Positions 16,186-25,445 of a stretch of DNA of 47,330 nt are shown here, one piece after another. The stretch spans positions 1-47,330 of the forward strand of contig JAAETH010000678.1 in assembly GCA_024228575.1 (NCBI GenBank), written 5' to 3'. The DNA is from Actinomycetes bacterium. Its GTDB lineage: Bacteria; Actinomycetota; Acidimicrobiia; Acidimicrobiales; Poriferisodalaceae. Each line of letters begins with the position of its first letter. The stretch's first letter is position 1. The notes under the pieces are model-generated. The model saw nothing but the letters and a program-made list of their open reading frames with translations, was not told the DNA's origin and did not search any database. A program made the translations under genes and the position numbers.

Positions 16186-17967
16186 ATGGCCCTGATGGAA
16201 CCCCCGACGACAAGTTCGGCACCCCAAGATCCACCCGGCCGACTCGAGGAAACTCAGCCTGGCCATGCCGTGGGACGCAACAACCTACGCCGCTGGCAGG
16301 AAGCAACCTCGCGGAACGTCTACCACTTCGATGATGACTTCGCGCACACCATTCGTTTTCACCTCGGTGAGCGCTACCCACAGGTACACGAGGACCTCAG
16401 CCGTTTCGGCGCGGTCGTACCGACGACACTCGAGGAAGCTGTCAACCACGGCGACTTCCGCCTCAACCTGCCCCGGATCGACCGCTACAACGGCATCGGC
16501 GAGCGCGACGACCACGTGGTGCACGACCACTCCTACCCTGTGTCGGGTGACTTGATCTACGGCACCGGAGTTGTCACGCGTTTGGCCCGCCTCGGCGGGT
16601 TGACCGAGGGCTTCGCCTTTCACTATGTGTCGAACCATGCCGGTGACACCGGCCATCACTGCCCTGTCATCTGCAACTACGAGACCACGCGGTTGCTGCG
16701 ATCCCTCGAGTCCTTCCCCGATCGCGACGAGATCATCGCCAAACTCGAGGAACCCTCCTTCTCCAAGGGCTGGACCAGCTCTCAATTCCTCACCGAGGTG
16801 CAGGGAGGCTCCGACGTCGGAGCCAACGACACCCGTGCCTGGCAAGCCGACGACGGCACTTGGCGAATCCGCGGCGAGAAGTGGTTCTGCTCCAACGCCA
16901 ACGCCAACATCCAGGTCATCACCGCCCGATTCGACACCGAACGCGAGGGCACACGCGGTCTGGCCATGTTCCTGGTCCCCGCCCTGCTGCCCGACGGCAC
17001 ACGAAACCATTTCACCTTCAGACGCCTGAAGGAGAAGTTCGGTACCCGCGCCCTCGCTTCAGCCGAGATCGACTACCACGACGCCCACGCCACACCTCTG
17101 GGCCCCTTGGACGAAGGCTTCAAGAACCTGATGAAGCTCGTCATCCACCATTCCAGAATCACCATGCCGATCGCGATGGGAGGCATGCTCAGCCGCGCCT
17201 ACCAGCTGTCCCGGTCATACGCCGATACCAGGCACGCGTTCGGGAAGGCGATCATCGAGTACCCACTCGTTCAGGAGAACCTGGCCCACGTCAAGACCGA
17301 TCTCTTGGCTGGCACCGCGTCGTCGTTCGCGGTAGCCGCCATCCAGGACGACATCGACACCGGCCGCGAATCCCGGGCCGAAATGCGTGCCTTCTGTCGA
17401 CTCATGGCCAATGTCAACAAGGCTGTGTGGTGCACCCGAATCCTGAGCCGGATCCAGGACGCAGCCGAGATCATGGCCGGCAACGGCATGATCGAGCAGA
17501 CGTCGTCGATGCCTCGCTTGATCCGAGACGCCATGACCATGGAGAAGTGGGAGGGCTCACAGAACACGATGCGGATGCAGGTGCTTCGAGACATCGAACG
17601 CCTCGGCTACGACCAGGTGTTCCTCACCACCATCACCGAACTCGGGGGCGAGATCGACACATCACGCCCCGAACGCGCCGCCCTCGACTCTGCCATCGAT
17701 CACTGTCGTCGACTGTTCGACGAGATTCGAAACGCACCCTTCGCCCAACAGACGTTGCTGTCCCAGCGGCTGCTTGTCCAACTGGGCGACACGTTCGCCT
17801 ACTGGGCGCTCGTTCGTGAAGGGATCGATCAGGCAACAGATGCCGACGATCACAAACTCAGCGCAGCCGAGTTGTTCCATCGCCAACATCTCGAGCCCTC
17901 TGCTGGCGAGTTCGACGACAACTATCTCGCCCTGATCGCCCACGTGGTGGACGGCTACAAGCCCTGA
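16186..17967 (+). CDS. AidB-like acyl-CoA dehydrogenase
   Basis: A 593-residue flavoprotein of the acyl-CoA dehydrogenase superfamily, AidB branch. Landmarks are SFSKGWTSSQFLTEVQGGSD (FAD-binding loop; AidB has the same QGGSD), GEKWFCSNANANI, an HAFGKAIIEYPLVQENLA helix, and MEKWEGSQNTMRMQVLRDI, which corresponds to the catalytic Glu/FAD loop. It is longer than standard dehydrogenases (about 390) and close to AidB-type proteins (540-600), with a C-terminal helical extension. The ATG at 16186 follows AGGAG; the frame upstream overlaps the divergent regulator and is not coding. AidB is linked to alkylation defence, but many actinobacterial homologues act on unusual acyl-CoAs, so the substrate is open. 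Confidence 0.93.
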   Translation: MALMEPPTTSSAPQDPPGRLEETQPGHAVGRNNLRRWQEATSRNVYHFDDDFAHTIRFHLGERYPQVHEDLSRFGAVVPTTLEEAVNHGDFRLNLPRIDRYNGIGERDDHVVHDHSYPVSGDLIYGTGVVTRLARLGGLTEGFAFHYVSNHAGDTGHHCPVICNYETTRLLRSLESFPDRDEIIAKLEEPSFSKGWTSSQFLTEVQGGSDVGANDTRAWQADDGTWRIRGEKWFCSNANANIQVITARFDTEREGTRGLAMFLVPALLPDGTRNHFTFRRLKEKFGTRALASAEIDYHDAHATPLGPLDEGFKNLMKLVIHHSRITMPIAMGGMLSRAYQLSRSYADTRHAFGKAIIEYPLVQENLAHVKTDLLAGTASSFAVAAIQDDIDTGRESRAEMRAFCRLMANVNKAVWCTRILSRIQDAAEIMAGNGMIEQTSSMPRLIRDAMTMEKWEGSQNTMRMQVLRDIERLGYDQVFLTTITELGGEIDTSRPERAALDSAIDHCRRLFDEIRNAPFAQQTLLSQRLLVQLGDTFAYWALVREGIDQATDADDHKLSAAELFHRQHLEPSAGEFDDNYLALIAHVVDGYKP

Positions 17968-17997
17968 CACGCGCCGGCTTTGCCGACCAAGGCTGCA

Positions 17998-18026
17998 CCG
18001 ACACCCACGGCAGTCCCGGGTGTCGG
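17998..18026 (+). terminator. Possible hairpin terminator after the AidB-like gene
   Basis: CCGACACCC and GGGTGTCGG form a 9-bp perfect stem around an 11-base loop, 30 bp after the stop codon. No U-tract follows, so intrinsic termination is only suggested; high-GC actinobacteria often use such U-less hairpins. Confidence 0.4.
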
Positions 18027-18235
18027 GTTCGCCTGCGGTGACCAAACCTCCGCCTTCAGCAGCCACTCTCGTCATGGCTGTCCCACCCCCTCGGTACGGT
18101 TTCGCGTACGCGAAGCAACGACGAACAGCCGAACTCCCGGACAGACACGGACGAGGAGCGAGGTCTCGGGTGGCAGATCACCGAATAACCGGCCAGCCTT
18201 CAAACTTCTCCACGACAGATTGAAGGCACCCGATC

Positions 18236-18954
18236 ATGACCACCGATTTCCTCACGAGGGCCGAACTGATCGAACATCGACAGGGTGCTCGCCATCTGAT
18301 CGACACTGGTCGACATTGGGCCAAGGCCCACCACGACCCGATCATCGGTTGCGCCGACTTCGCTGATGGACCGGTCTGGATCGTCGACTGCGCCCGGTCC
18401 GCTGCACATTGGCTCGCTCCCCGTCTCGACCTCGAGGTGTGCACGGTGCGTAACTGGATCCGCGTGGGTCGTGCTCTGCGTGGGCTTCACGCGTCCGCAG
18501 ACGCGTTCCAAGCCGGCCAGATCTCATGCGCCAAGACCCGAGCCGTCATCCACAACCGACACGTCGCCAGCCGGAGCTACGAGACCCGCACAGACCCCGA
18601 CGGAACCACCGTCACCACCATCCGACAACCTGCGGGAGACGCCGCCAAACTCAACGCGGCGGTCGAGGCAGAGCTCATGTGCACCAGACCGGTCAGGGAA
18701 CCATCGGGAGACTAGCCGTCGCTCGCCCAACAGCGCAGCGATGCGTTCAACCGTCTCTTCGACGCCAACACCTCGGGCCGATACGAGCTGCTCATACACG
18801 TCGACGAAACCCGAAACCGCCTCTCCGACGACACACCATCGCTCACGCACTGTCCAGGCACACGAACACCGACGAACTCGAACGGCTCTGCGCCTGCTGC
18901 CACCACAATCGCCACGCGAAACCGAAGCCCCCACAACCGAACGAACCGCGCTGA
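18236..18954 (+). pseudogene. Broken DUF222 / HNH endonuclease (13E12-type)
   Basis: The frame from 18236 encodes the N-terminal part of a DUF222 domain (DCARSAAHWLAPRLDLEVCT, VRVGRALRGL-like segment, GQISCAKTRAVI). An in-frame TAG at 18713-18715 interrupts it. The same frame then continues as LAQQRSDAFNRLFDANTSG and YELLIHVDETRNRLSDD, which is still DUF222. A shifted frame ends with NTDELERLCACCHHNRHAKP, the tail of the C-terminal HNH nuclease. The middle of the HNH region, about 60-100 residues, is missing. So the gene has a nonsense codon, a large deletion and a frameshift. Intact members are around 400-500 residues, are very numerous in actinobacteria and may be mobile. Confidence 0.85.
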
Positions 18955-19054
18955 AGCCGGCCTCAGGTCCGTTGCCCGAATGGGCGGGCCGTTCGCTCCA
19001 GCCTTCGCCAGGTCGTCGGGCCCGAGATCCACCGGACAAAGAGCCCCACTGGTG

Positions 19055-19357
19055 TCAGAGGTTCTCGGCGAGCTCTACCAGTACGTCACCGTGACAGGCT
19101 TTCGGAGCGCACCAGCATGCCAACCGCTTGCCCCGTAGTTCCACGAGTGCTCCCATGAGTTCAGGCTGCGTGGCAATCCAATCGCGGTAGAGCCCAATCA
19201 CACGCTGACGTTCGGCTTCGGTCTCGTCGGCGAGGATGAACGGGTTCCCCCACTTGCTGCCGGCGATCTCGTGCTCCGGTACCTCACGTCCGATATAGAC
19301 ATCGAAGTCGTCGTGCAGGATGTTGACCACGGTCGCTCTCGTCACAACCGAGACCAT
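19055..19357 (-). CDS. DUF4326 domain protein
   Basis: About 100 residues of the DUF4326 family, found in phages and bacteria without known function. The typical pattern is present in order: VYIGREVPEHEIAGSKWGNP, then an AERQRVIGLYRDWIA helix, then LRGKRLACWCAPKACHGDVL with the conserved Cys-Trp-Cys...Cys-His set suggestive of metal binding. An in-frame ATG at 19378 gives a form seven residues longer; I prefer 19357 because a purine-rich GAGGTCGAGCAGG precedes it, though weakly. It follows the lipoprotein gene on the same strand by 63 bp, and next to it lies an HNH relic, which hints at an accessory or mobile origin. Confidence 0.85.
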   Translation of the reverse strand: MVSVVTRATVVNILHDDFDVYIGREVPEHEIAGSKWGNPFILADETEAERQRVIGLYRDWIATQPELMGALVELRGKRLACWCAPKACHGDVLVELAENL

Positions 19358-19420
19358 AGACCTGCTCGACCTCGTCATCGAAGACCGACTAGCTGTGACG
19401 ACCGGGAACGTCGACCTGCT

Positions 19421-20374
19421 TCAGCGTGGGCTCTCAACCTCGACGACGGTTCCGTACGCGGTCAACACGACCCCGATGGATGCGTTGGTGCCCTCGGACG
19501 GGTCGATTCGAGGATCCGATGAGACCCACCAATCTCCAACATCGAGATAGATCTGAGCGACACGTTCATCGGTCCCGACAACAATCGATCCCGTCATCGG
19601 TGACGACGAGGGCTCGCTGTAGAGCAGTGGTTCGATGAACTCCGTCATGAAGGGACCAAACCACTCCATGTCGGGTGGATGGAGAACGATCTCATAGGTC
19701 ACGCGCGGATCCGATGACTCAAGGCGTGTCACCTCGATGAGCTGGATGCCGATCTGTTCCAGCAGGTCGAATGGCGAGAGTGGTACTGGCCGATCGAGCT
19801 CCAACCAGTTCCGTTCGCCGTCGCGGGTCGCGAGCCACGAGGTGCCGTCGATGTGGCGATAGTCAACGATCGGTTCACTCGCGGAGACAAGGATGTCGCC
19901 GGCGTCTGACCGTCGGTCGTCGATGTCTTCGGTGCGCTCGAGGGCATCCATGACTCGTTCGATAATCTCGACGGTCGCTCCGCGAAGCGTGGCGTTGGAC
20001 GTTCCGGTGCCGGCTTGGGCTACTGCGTCGAAGGACCCGTTCAAGATCGTTCGTTTCGACGCTGCGCCCTCGAACACGGCCCATGTGTCGATGGTGTAGC
20101 GCATACTCCCGGCTTCGAGCGACGCCCCGATGGCCAATCTCAGTTCATCGATGTCGTCTGGGAGATCCTCGATGGTCGTCGTGGTCGACGGTGGCGTCGA
20201 CGTCGGTACGCTCGCCACCGCGTGGTCGTCGGTGATCGAAGAGTCAGAGGTGATCGTCGGCACCACGGATGTGCTCGACTCGGCCGAGTCCGCGCTGGGC
20301 TCGCTGGTCCCGCAGCCAATCACCAGCAAGACGAGAACCGCTGAACCCAACCACCGCACCACCGTGACCTTCAT
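19421..20374 (-). CDS. Secreted lipoprotein, LppX/LprG-like size, unknown function
   Basis: A 317-residue lipoprotein. The N-terminus reads MKVTVVRWLGSAVLVLLVIG followed by C, so residues 18-21 form a lipobox (V-I-G-C) for lipid attachment and outer-face anchoring. A Ser/Thr/Pro linker follows (about 22-68). The body starts near DIDELRLAIGASLEAG and has the alternating strands of a lipid-binding-like fold (MRYTIDTWAVF, GTSWLATRDGERNWLELD, VTYEIVLHPPDME). It ends in GVVLTAYGTVVEVESP. Many actinobacterial lipoproteins with this layout bind or carry lipids, but I do not recognise this one specifically. The start at 20374 is set by the signal peptide; the longer frame to 20620 overlaps the divergent carbamoylase gene. 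Confidence 0.8.
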   Translation of the reverse strand: MKVTVVRWLGSAVLVLLVIGCGTSEPSADSAESSTSVVPTITSDSSITDDHAVASVPTSTPPSTTTTIEDLPDDIDELRLAIGASLEAGSMRYTIDTWAVFEGAASKRTILNGSFDAVAQAGTGTSNATLRGATVEIIERVMDALERTEDIDDRRSDAGDILVSASEPIVDYRHIDGTSWLATRDGERNWLELDRPVPLSPFDLLEQIGIQLIEVTRLESSDPRVTYEIVLHPPDMEWFGPFMTEFIEPLLYSEPSSSPMTGSIVVGTDERVAQIYLDVGDWWVSSDPRIDPSEGTNASIGVVLTAYGTVVEVESPR

Positions 20375-20486
20375 GGGCCAATGATACCGGGGAGCAATCG
20401 GAGTGTTGTTGGTCAGCGGTGTTAGACGAAGCAGATGCCCAGGCGCAGGCATGGTCGATTTCTCAGGAGATAGTGTCGAGGGTTGC

Positions 20487-21722
20487 ATGATCGAGATCGA
20501 CCCCGAACGCCTGCTGAGTGATCTCGAGTCGCTCCGTTCCTTCGGCAGTGTCGGCAACGGTGTGGTGCGCACGGCATTCTCCGATGTCGACATGAAGTCG
20601 CGTCGCTGGTTGGTGGACAAGCTGGCGGCCGCAGGCCTTCAGGCATCGATCGATGGTGTCGGGAACGTCATCGCCAGGAGCGAGTATTGCTCTCGGGCAC
20701 TGCTGGTCGGCTCTCACTCCGATACCCAGCCAACGGGCGGGTGGCTCGATGGCGCACTGGGGGTCATCTACGGGCTCGAGATAACAAGGGCATATCGCGA
20801 AGCCGGCGGCATTCCCGGGGTCGGAATCGATGTCGCTTCGTGGATGGATGAAGAGGGCACACACTTCAGCAGCATCGGCAGTCGATCCTTTTGCGGGGAG
20901 TTCACCGATGCTGAACTCATGGACTCGCCGAACATCGCGGGTGAACGGATGGGTGCCCTGCTCCGCCACGTTGGATTGGGCGGAGTCCCCCGTTCGATCA
21001 TGGACCAGGACAGGTATCTGGGATACCTGGAAGCTCACATAGAGCAAGGACCCTTTCTGGAGCAGGCCGGCCTCAGGATTGGGGTCGTGACCTCCATCGT
21101 CGGCGTCCGGAACTTTGTCATCCACTTCCACGGTTCCCAGAACCATGCGGGCACCACACCGATGGCTCTGCGCCGAGATGCCGGCGTCGCTGCCATCCAC
21201 GCCGCTCATGATCTTGACCACCTGCTGGCCCGGTCAGCTCGAGCCGCGACCGTGTGGACGTTCGGCGACATCAGATTCCAGCCGGGAGCAGTGAGCATCG
21301 TGCCAGGTGAAGCCCAGGTCCGCCTTCAGGTGCGAGATGCCGACGAGGAGTTCCTGGACTCTGTGACGCGAGGGCTGGAGGCCCATATCGAGGAACTCGG
21401 ACGCTCCTCGGATGTGGGCATCGAGCTGGAGTCGCTTCACGACAGCGTTCATGCCATCACAATGGACGACCGGATGCAGAGATATTGCGTTGACGCCGCA
21501 GAGAGCCGTGCACCGGGCAAGTGGATGAGCATGCAGAGCGGTGCGGCTCACGACGCTCAGATCCTGGCGACGAAGTTGCCGAGCGGGATGATCTTCGTAC
21601 CCAGCATCGGCGGCATCAGCCACGACTTCGCCGAGGACACCGCCGAAGACGACATCGTCCTCGGCTGCCAGGTGATGGCCGCCGCAGCCGAGGCCATCAT
21701 GCAGGACGCAGCGAACCGCTGA
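20487..21722 (+). CDS. N-carbamoyl-amino acid hydrolase / allantoate amidohydrolase (M20)
   Basis: A 411-residue zinc amidohydrolase of the hydantoinase/carbamoylase family, which removes the carbamoyl group from N-carbamoyl amino acids or allantoate. Metal ligands are visible: His and Asp in GSHSDTQPTGGWLDGALG, Glu-Glu in WMDEEGTHF, His in EAHIEQGPFLE, and the C-terminal His in MQSGAAHDAQ. QNHAGTTPM marks the dimerisation-domain loop, and RSFCG is also typical. I chose the ATG at 20487, preceded by CGAGGG; an ATG at 20451 would add 12 residues. The hydantoinase follows 33 bp downstream on the same strand, so this gene carries out the second hydrolysis of the hydantoin pathway. Stereospecificity is not readable. 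Confidence 0.93.
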   Translation: MIEIDPERLLSDLESLRSFGSVGNGVVRTAFSDVDMKSRRWLVDKLAAAGLQASIDGVGNVIARSEYCSRALLVGSHSDTQPTGGWLDGALGVIYGLEITRAYREAGGIPGVGIDVASWMDEEGTHFSSIGSRSFCGEFTDAELMDSPNIAGERMGALLRHVGLGGVPRSIMDQDRYLGYLEAHIEQGPFLEQAGLRIGVVTSIVGVRNFVIHFHGSQNHAGTTPMALRRDAGVAAIHAAHDLDHLLARSARAATVWTFGDIRFQPGAVSIVPGEAQVRLQVRDADEEFLDSVTRGLEAHIEELGRSSDVGIELESLHDSVHAITMDDRMQRYCVDAAESRAPGKWMSMQSGAAHDAQILATKLPSGMIFVPSIGGISHDFAEDTAEDDIVLGCQVMAAAAEAIMQDAANR

Positions 21723-21755
21723 TGTCGATTCCGGCCATACCGAGGGAGTGAACCG

Positions 21756-23186
21756 ATGAGCCGATTCGATCTGATCATCCAGAACGGCACCGTTGTGACC
21801 GCGAGCGACACGATCCGCTGCGACGTCGGGGTCAAGGACGGGAGAATCTCATCGCTGGCCGAGCACCTCACCGACGCCGAACACGTCGTCGATGCCGAGG
21901 GGATGTTCGTCCTGCCGGGGGGCATCGATGCCCACGTTCATCTCGATGAGCCACCCTTCTACGGGATCTTGCTGAACGACAGCTTCGAGACCGGCACCAA
22001 GGCGGCGGCGCACGGCGGCACAACAACGATCATCTCCTTCGCCCAGCAACAGAAGGGGCGCTCGCTGCGTGACACGGTCAGCGAATACCACACCAAGGCA
22101 TCCGACAAGGCGGTCGTGGACTACGGCTTCCACATCATCTTGAGCGATCCGAACGAGCAGGTGACAAGCGAGGAAATCCCGGCCCTGGTCGACGAGGGTT
22201 ACACGTCCTACAAGTGTTTCATGACCTACGACGGCTACCTGGACGATGGTCAGATCCTGAGGACGCTGGAGGTTGCCAGGCGCGAACGGGCGATGGTGAT
22301 GATCCATGCCGAGAACGAACACTGCATCCGGCACGTGGCCAAGAGGTTCGTTGACGCCGGCCAGACCTCACTCGACTACTTCCCGAAGATGGCACCAATG
22401 TGTGTCGAGCGCGAGGGAACCCATCGAGCCATCTCGATGAGCGAGTTGATCGATGTACCAATCCTGCTGGTTCATGTCTCGGGGCGAGAGGCGATGGATC
22501 AGATCCGCTGGGGCCAGGACCGCGGGCTCAAGATCTACGGGGAAACATGCCCGCAATACTTGCTCCTCACCGACGAGGTCTACAAGAAGCAAGGCTGGGA
22601 AGCTGCGAAGTACCTTTTTGCACCTCCGCCGAGAGACACTCAGAACCCAGACGCTCTCTGGCGCGGGATCGCCACCGGCATCTTCCAGGTGATCTCCTCA
22701 GATCACAATGCGTTCCAGTTCGACAGTCCCTCCGGAAAGAAGGCCGAGGGACCAGAGCCTCACTTCCGCAAGGTTGCCCCGGGAATCCCAGGGGTCGAGG
22801 CGCGACTGGCATTGGTCTTCTCCGAAGGTGTGTCGCGCGGACGCATCGACATCAACACCTTCGTCGCCACCACCGCAACCAATCCAGCCAAGATCTACGG
22901 GCTATACCCCCGCAAGGGCACGATTGCGGTCGGCGCCGATGCGGACATCGCAATCTGGGATCCCGAGATGAGGCGGACGATCACTCACGACCTCTTGCAC
23001 GAGGACGTCGACTTCACGCCCTACGAGGGCACGGAGATCAAGGGTTGGCCGATCAAGGTCTTCTCCCGCGGCGACCTCATCGTCTCGGACGGCAACTATG
23101 TCGGCGAGGAGGGTCGTGGTCGGTTCCTGCGCCGCGACCGGGTCAACATCCATCCCCCGCAAGGGAGCCCGCTCCGCGACAACTGA
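21756..23186 (+). CDS. D-hydantoinase / dihydropyrimidinase
   Basis: A 476-residue cyclic amidohydrolase that opens hydantoin or dihydropyrimidine rings. Features in order: GIDAHVHLDEP (metal His pair, about 59), SYKCFMTYDG (carboxylated Lys, about 152), MIHAENEH (about 185), LLVHVSGREA (about 240), ISSDHNAFQFDS (metal Asp, about 317), and the NPAKIYGLYPRKGTIAVGAD closure. The length is normal for the family. GAGGGAG precedes the ATG. It is the second gene of the carbamoylase-hydantoinase pair and converges on the racemase gene with only 42 bp between the ends. Together with the racemase this gives the complete set for converting racemic hydantoins to single amino acids. Confidence 0.94.
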   Translation: MSRFDLIIQNGTVVTASDTIRCDVGVKDGRISSLAEHLTDAEHVVDAEGMFVLPGGIDAHVHLDEPPFYGILLNDSFETGTKAAAHGGTTTIISFAQQQKGRSLRDTVSEYHTKASDKAVVDYGFHIILSDPNEQVTSEEIPALVDEGYTSYKCFMTYDGYLDDGQILRTLEVARRERAMVMIHAENEHCIRHVAKRFVDAGQTSLDYFPKMAPMCVEREGTHRAISMSELIDVPILLVHVSGREAMDQIRWGQDRGLKIYGETCPQYLLLTDEVYKKQGWEAAKYLFAPPPRDTQNPDALWRGIATGIFQVISSDHNAFQFDSPSGKKAEGPEPHFRKVAPGIPGVEARLALVFSEGVSRGRIDINTFVATTATNPAKIYGLYPRKGTIAVGADADIAIWDPEMRRTITHDLLHEDVDFTPYEGTEIKGWPIKVFSRGDLIVSDGNYVGEEGRGRFLRRDRVNIHPPQGSPLRDN

Positions 23187-23228
23187 GTCGGCCGCCGAAA
23201 CCGTGTCGGGCAGGCGATCGACTCACGC

Positions 23229-23894
23229 TCAGCGATAGCGTCGAATCTTGCTGGTGGACACCTGGTACCTGACCAGACCGGCGGCGATGATGAGCGCGCA
23301 GATCACGCCGTCCAGCACCGGCACACCCAGCTCTGATTGCAGGCGTTTGTCGAGCCCTGTCAGTCCCGCACACCCCAAGACGATGACCTCGGCGAAGTCC
23401 TCTTCGACGGCTGCTCGCGCTGTCTGCAGGTACCTCTCGTCCTCGTTTCGAGCCGCCGAGGCCGCTGCCGGATACCTGACCGATGCCAGGAGACCTTCTA
23501 GGTGGTAGCTGCGAATCAGCGCCTCCTTGTTGGGAACAGACCGTGGATCGGTGGAGATCACCGAGAAGCGATGGCCCAGCATGGTTGCCATCTTCATGGA
23601 GGCTTCTCCGATGCCGACCATCGGCTTGTCGGTCGTCTCCTTCATGAGATCCAGGTTCGGGTCGCAGTGGCAGGCCACAACAAAGCCGTCGTATTCGGCC
23701 TCGTGCTGCCTCAGCAACCGGACCATTCCCGGCATGGCGCTTGCCGTGTCGGAGTAGGTGTCGATGAACGGCGGAGCACTCGGGGTGGGGAGGCAGTCGA
23801 CGTCGAACTCGCCGCCGGCGAATTGTGTAGCGGAGGACAGGATCGCTCGTGTCATTGCCACGTCGCTGTTGGGGTTGATGATGAGCAGCTTCAT
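23229..23894 (-). CDS. Hydantoin racemase (Asp/Glu racemase superfamily)
   Basis: A 221-residue cofactor-independent racemase. The start MKLLIINPNSDVAMT is the diagnostic NPN motif of hydantoin racemases. The two catalytic cysteines are Cys75 in VVACHCDPNLD and Cys175 in VIVLGCAGLTG, which deprotonate the substrate from opposite faces. A second Cys (77) two residues after the first is unusual. It belongs to a two-gene minus-strand unit with the PLP decarboxylase; the gap between them is 10 bp. The neighbouring hydantoinase and carbamoylase make racemisation of 5-substituted hydantoins the likely role. Confidence 0.92.
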   Translation of the reverse strand: MKLLIINPNSDVAMTRAILSSATQFAGGEFDVDCLPTPSAPPFIDTYSDTASAMPGMVRLLRQHEAEYDGFVVACHCDPNLDLMKETTDKPMVGIGEASMKMATMLGHRFSVISTDPRSVPNKEALIRSYHLEGLLASVRYPAAASAARNEDERYLQTARAAVEEDFAEVIVLGCAGLTGLDKRLQSELGVPVLDGVICALIIAAGLVRYQVSTSKIRRYR

Positions 23895-23904
23895 GACATC
23901 TCTC

Positions 23905-25290
23905 TCACCGAGGTTGGCTCTCGCCGTCGAACTGCAGACCGAGAGAACGGATCACTTCGATGGTCTCCAGGAGATCCTCGTAGCGAACGCTCGCTGACAT
24001 GACGAGAATCCGCAGCATGACCACGTCGCCGAGTTGGGTCACCGAGATGGACCGTCTGCCATCGCCCAGTACGGCATCGTAGATGAACGTCTGCAGCTCG
24101 TTCCTGCGGCTTTCTGGAACGTGTTCGGGCTGGTACTGGAAGCAGAGGATCCCGGTGTCCGGCGCGTGCCGGCACTCGAAGTCGTCCTGGGCCGCCAGAT
24201 GTTCCTTCAGCCTCCGAACGTGCGCCAACGGGGCGCGCAACTCGTCGCGAACCAGGTCCAGTCCTCGATGAAGAAGAGAGGTGGCCAACGGCAGCGCTGA
24301 CATCGGGCGCGTGGACGGTGGGGACTTGATGCCGGGGTTGGGTTCAGTGCTCGACTCACGATTGAAGTAGTGACTGAACAGGGTCATCCGGGAGAAGTCC
24401 TGCTTGTCCTTCACGAAGAGCAACGAGTTGGGAATGGGAATTCCCAACTGCTTGTGAGGGTCCCAGGTGATGGAGTCGGCGCGTTCCACACCTCGAAACC
24501 GGGCTCGGCATTCCGGAAGCAGGCTGAACGAGAAGCCATAGGCACCGTCGACGTGCAACCACGAACCACGCTGGTGTGCAGCTTCGACCAGCACCTCGAT
24601 CGGGTCGATGGCTCCGGTGGATGTTGTACCCGCCGTTGCGACGACGCAAAAGACATCCTTGATGCCTCCCAGTTCTGCCATCAACCTCTGAAGCTGATCG
24701 GGATCGATCCGTCGGTCAGCATCAACCTCCAAAGGGATCAAACACTGCTCGCCGAGCCCCAACATCCGCACTGACTGCCTGAGCGAGAAATGGGCATCTC
24801 TCGACGCCAGAATTGCCAGCTTCGAGGGATCTCGAAAGCCCGGTATTCCCTCTTCCCCGAAGTTGAACCCCTCGACCTCGGCCTTGCGGTGAAGTGCCAT
24901 GTAGAGCGCCTGCTGATTGGCATAGGTGCCCGAGTACATGAAGGTTGCGTCCGCCTTCTCGCCCATCTGAAAAAGGCGACAGAGGCTCTCGCAGCACAAT
25001 TCCTCGAGTGCAGCTCCGCCCGGCGAAACCTGCCAGTTGGTCACGCCTTGGTTGTGATCGAGCGCAACTCGAGCCCCCATGGCGGCCCCCACTTCGGGGA
25101 CGCGATTGAACATCGACTGGAAGCCGGCATGGCCGTATCGCATCAGATGAGGAACCAGCTTGTCCTCGACCAACTGCTCGACGGCCTCCAACGACATACC
25201 TTCGTCCCGAAAGCCCACGAGGGGCAAGAGGTCTTGTTGCACCACTGCTGGTGACGCTCCGGAAAAGAGCCGGCTGTCTTGAGTGGTCAT
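23905..25290 (-). CDS. PLP-dependent group II amino acid decarboxylase-like
   Basis: A 461-residue fold-type I PLP enzyme of the group II decarboxylase family (aromatic-L-amino-acid, tyrosine and glutamate decarboxylases). The Schiff-base Lys is Lys280 in SITWDPHKQLG, the PLP-pyridine Asp is Asp248 in WLHVDGAYG, and the ring-stacking His is His167 in SRDAHFSLRQS. The family's NWQVSPGGAALEE N-terminal substrate region is also present. Its length is typical (450-500). It is the first gene of a minus-strand pair ending with hydantoin racemase, so a decarboxylase tied to hydantoin-derived amino acids is suggested. Its substrate amino acid cannot be named. It shares a 155-bp divergent region with the M20 amidohydrolase gene. 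Confidence 0.9.
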   Translation of the reverse strand: MTTQDSRLFSGASPAVVQQDLLPLVGFRDEGMSLEAVEQLVEDKLVPHLMRYGHAGFQSMFNRVPEVGAAMGARVALDHNQGVTNWQVSPGGAALEELCCESLCRLFQMGEKADATFMYSGTYANQQALYMALHRKAEVEGFNFGEEGIPGFRDPSKLAILASRDAHFSLRQSVRMLGLGEQCLIPLEVDADRRIDPDQLQRLMAELGGIKDVFCVVATAGTTSTGAIDPIEVLVEAAHQRGSWLHVDGAYGFSFSLLPECRARFRGVERADSITWDPHKQLGIPIPNSLLFVKDKQDFSRMTLFSHYFNRESSTEPNPGIKSPPSTRPMSALPLATSLLHRGLDLVRDELRAPLAHVRRLKEHLAAQDDFECRHAPDTGILCFQYQPEHVPESRRNELQTFIYDAVLGDGRRSISVTQLGDVVMLRILVMSASVRYEDLLETIEVIRSLGLQFDGESQPR

Positions 25291-25445
25291 CTCGGGTGAA
25301 TCCCAACCTGGCGTGACAAGGGTCTGCTGCGGGGAGGCCCAACCTTAACCCGGCGACATTGCCGGCACTTCTCCCGGGCCCACTGAACCGAGTCTGTCTA
25401 GCTCACAAGGTGCGAGGTCCGAGGCCCAGCACCTAGGGTCGTGGC

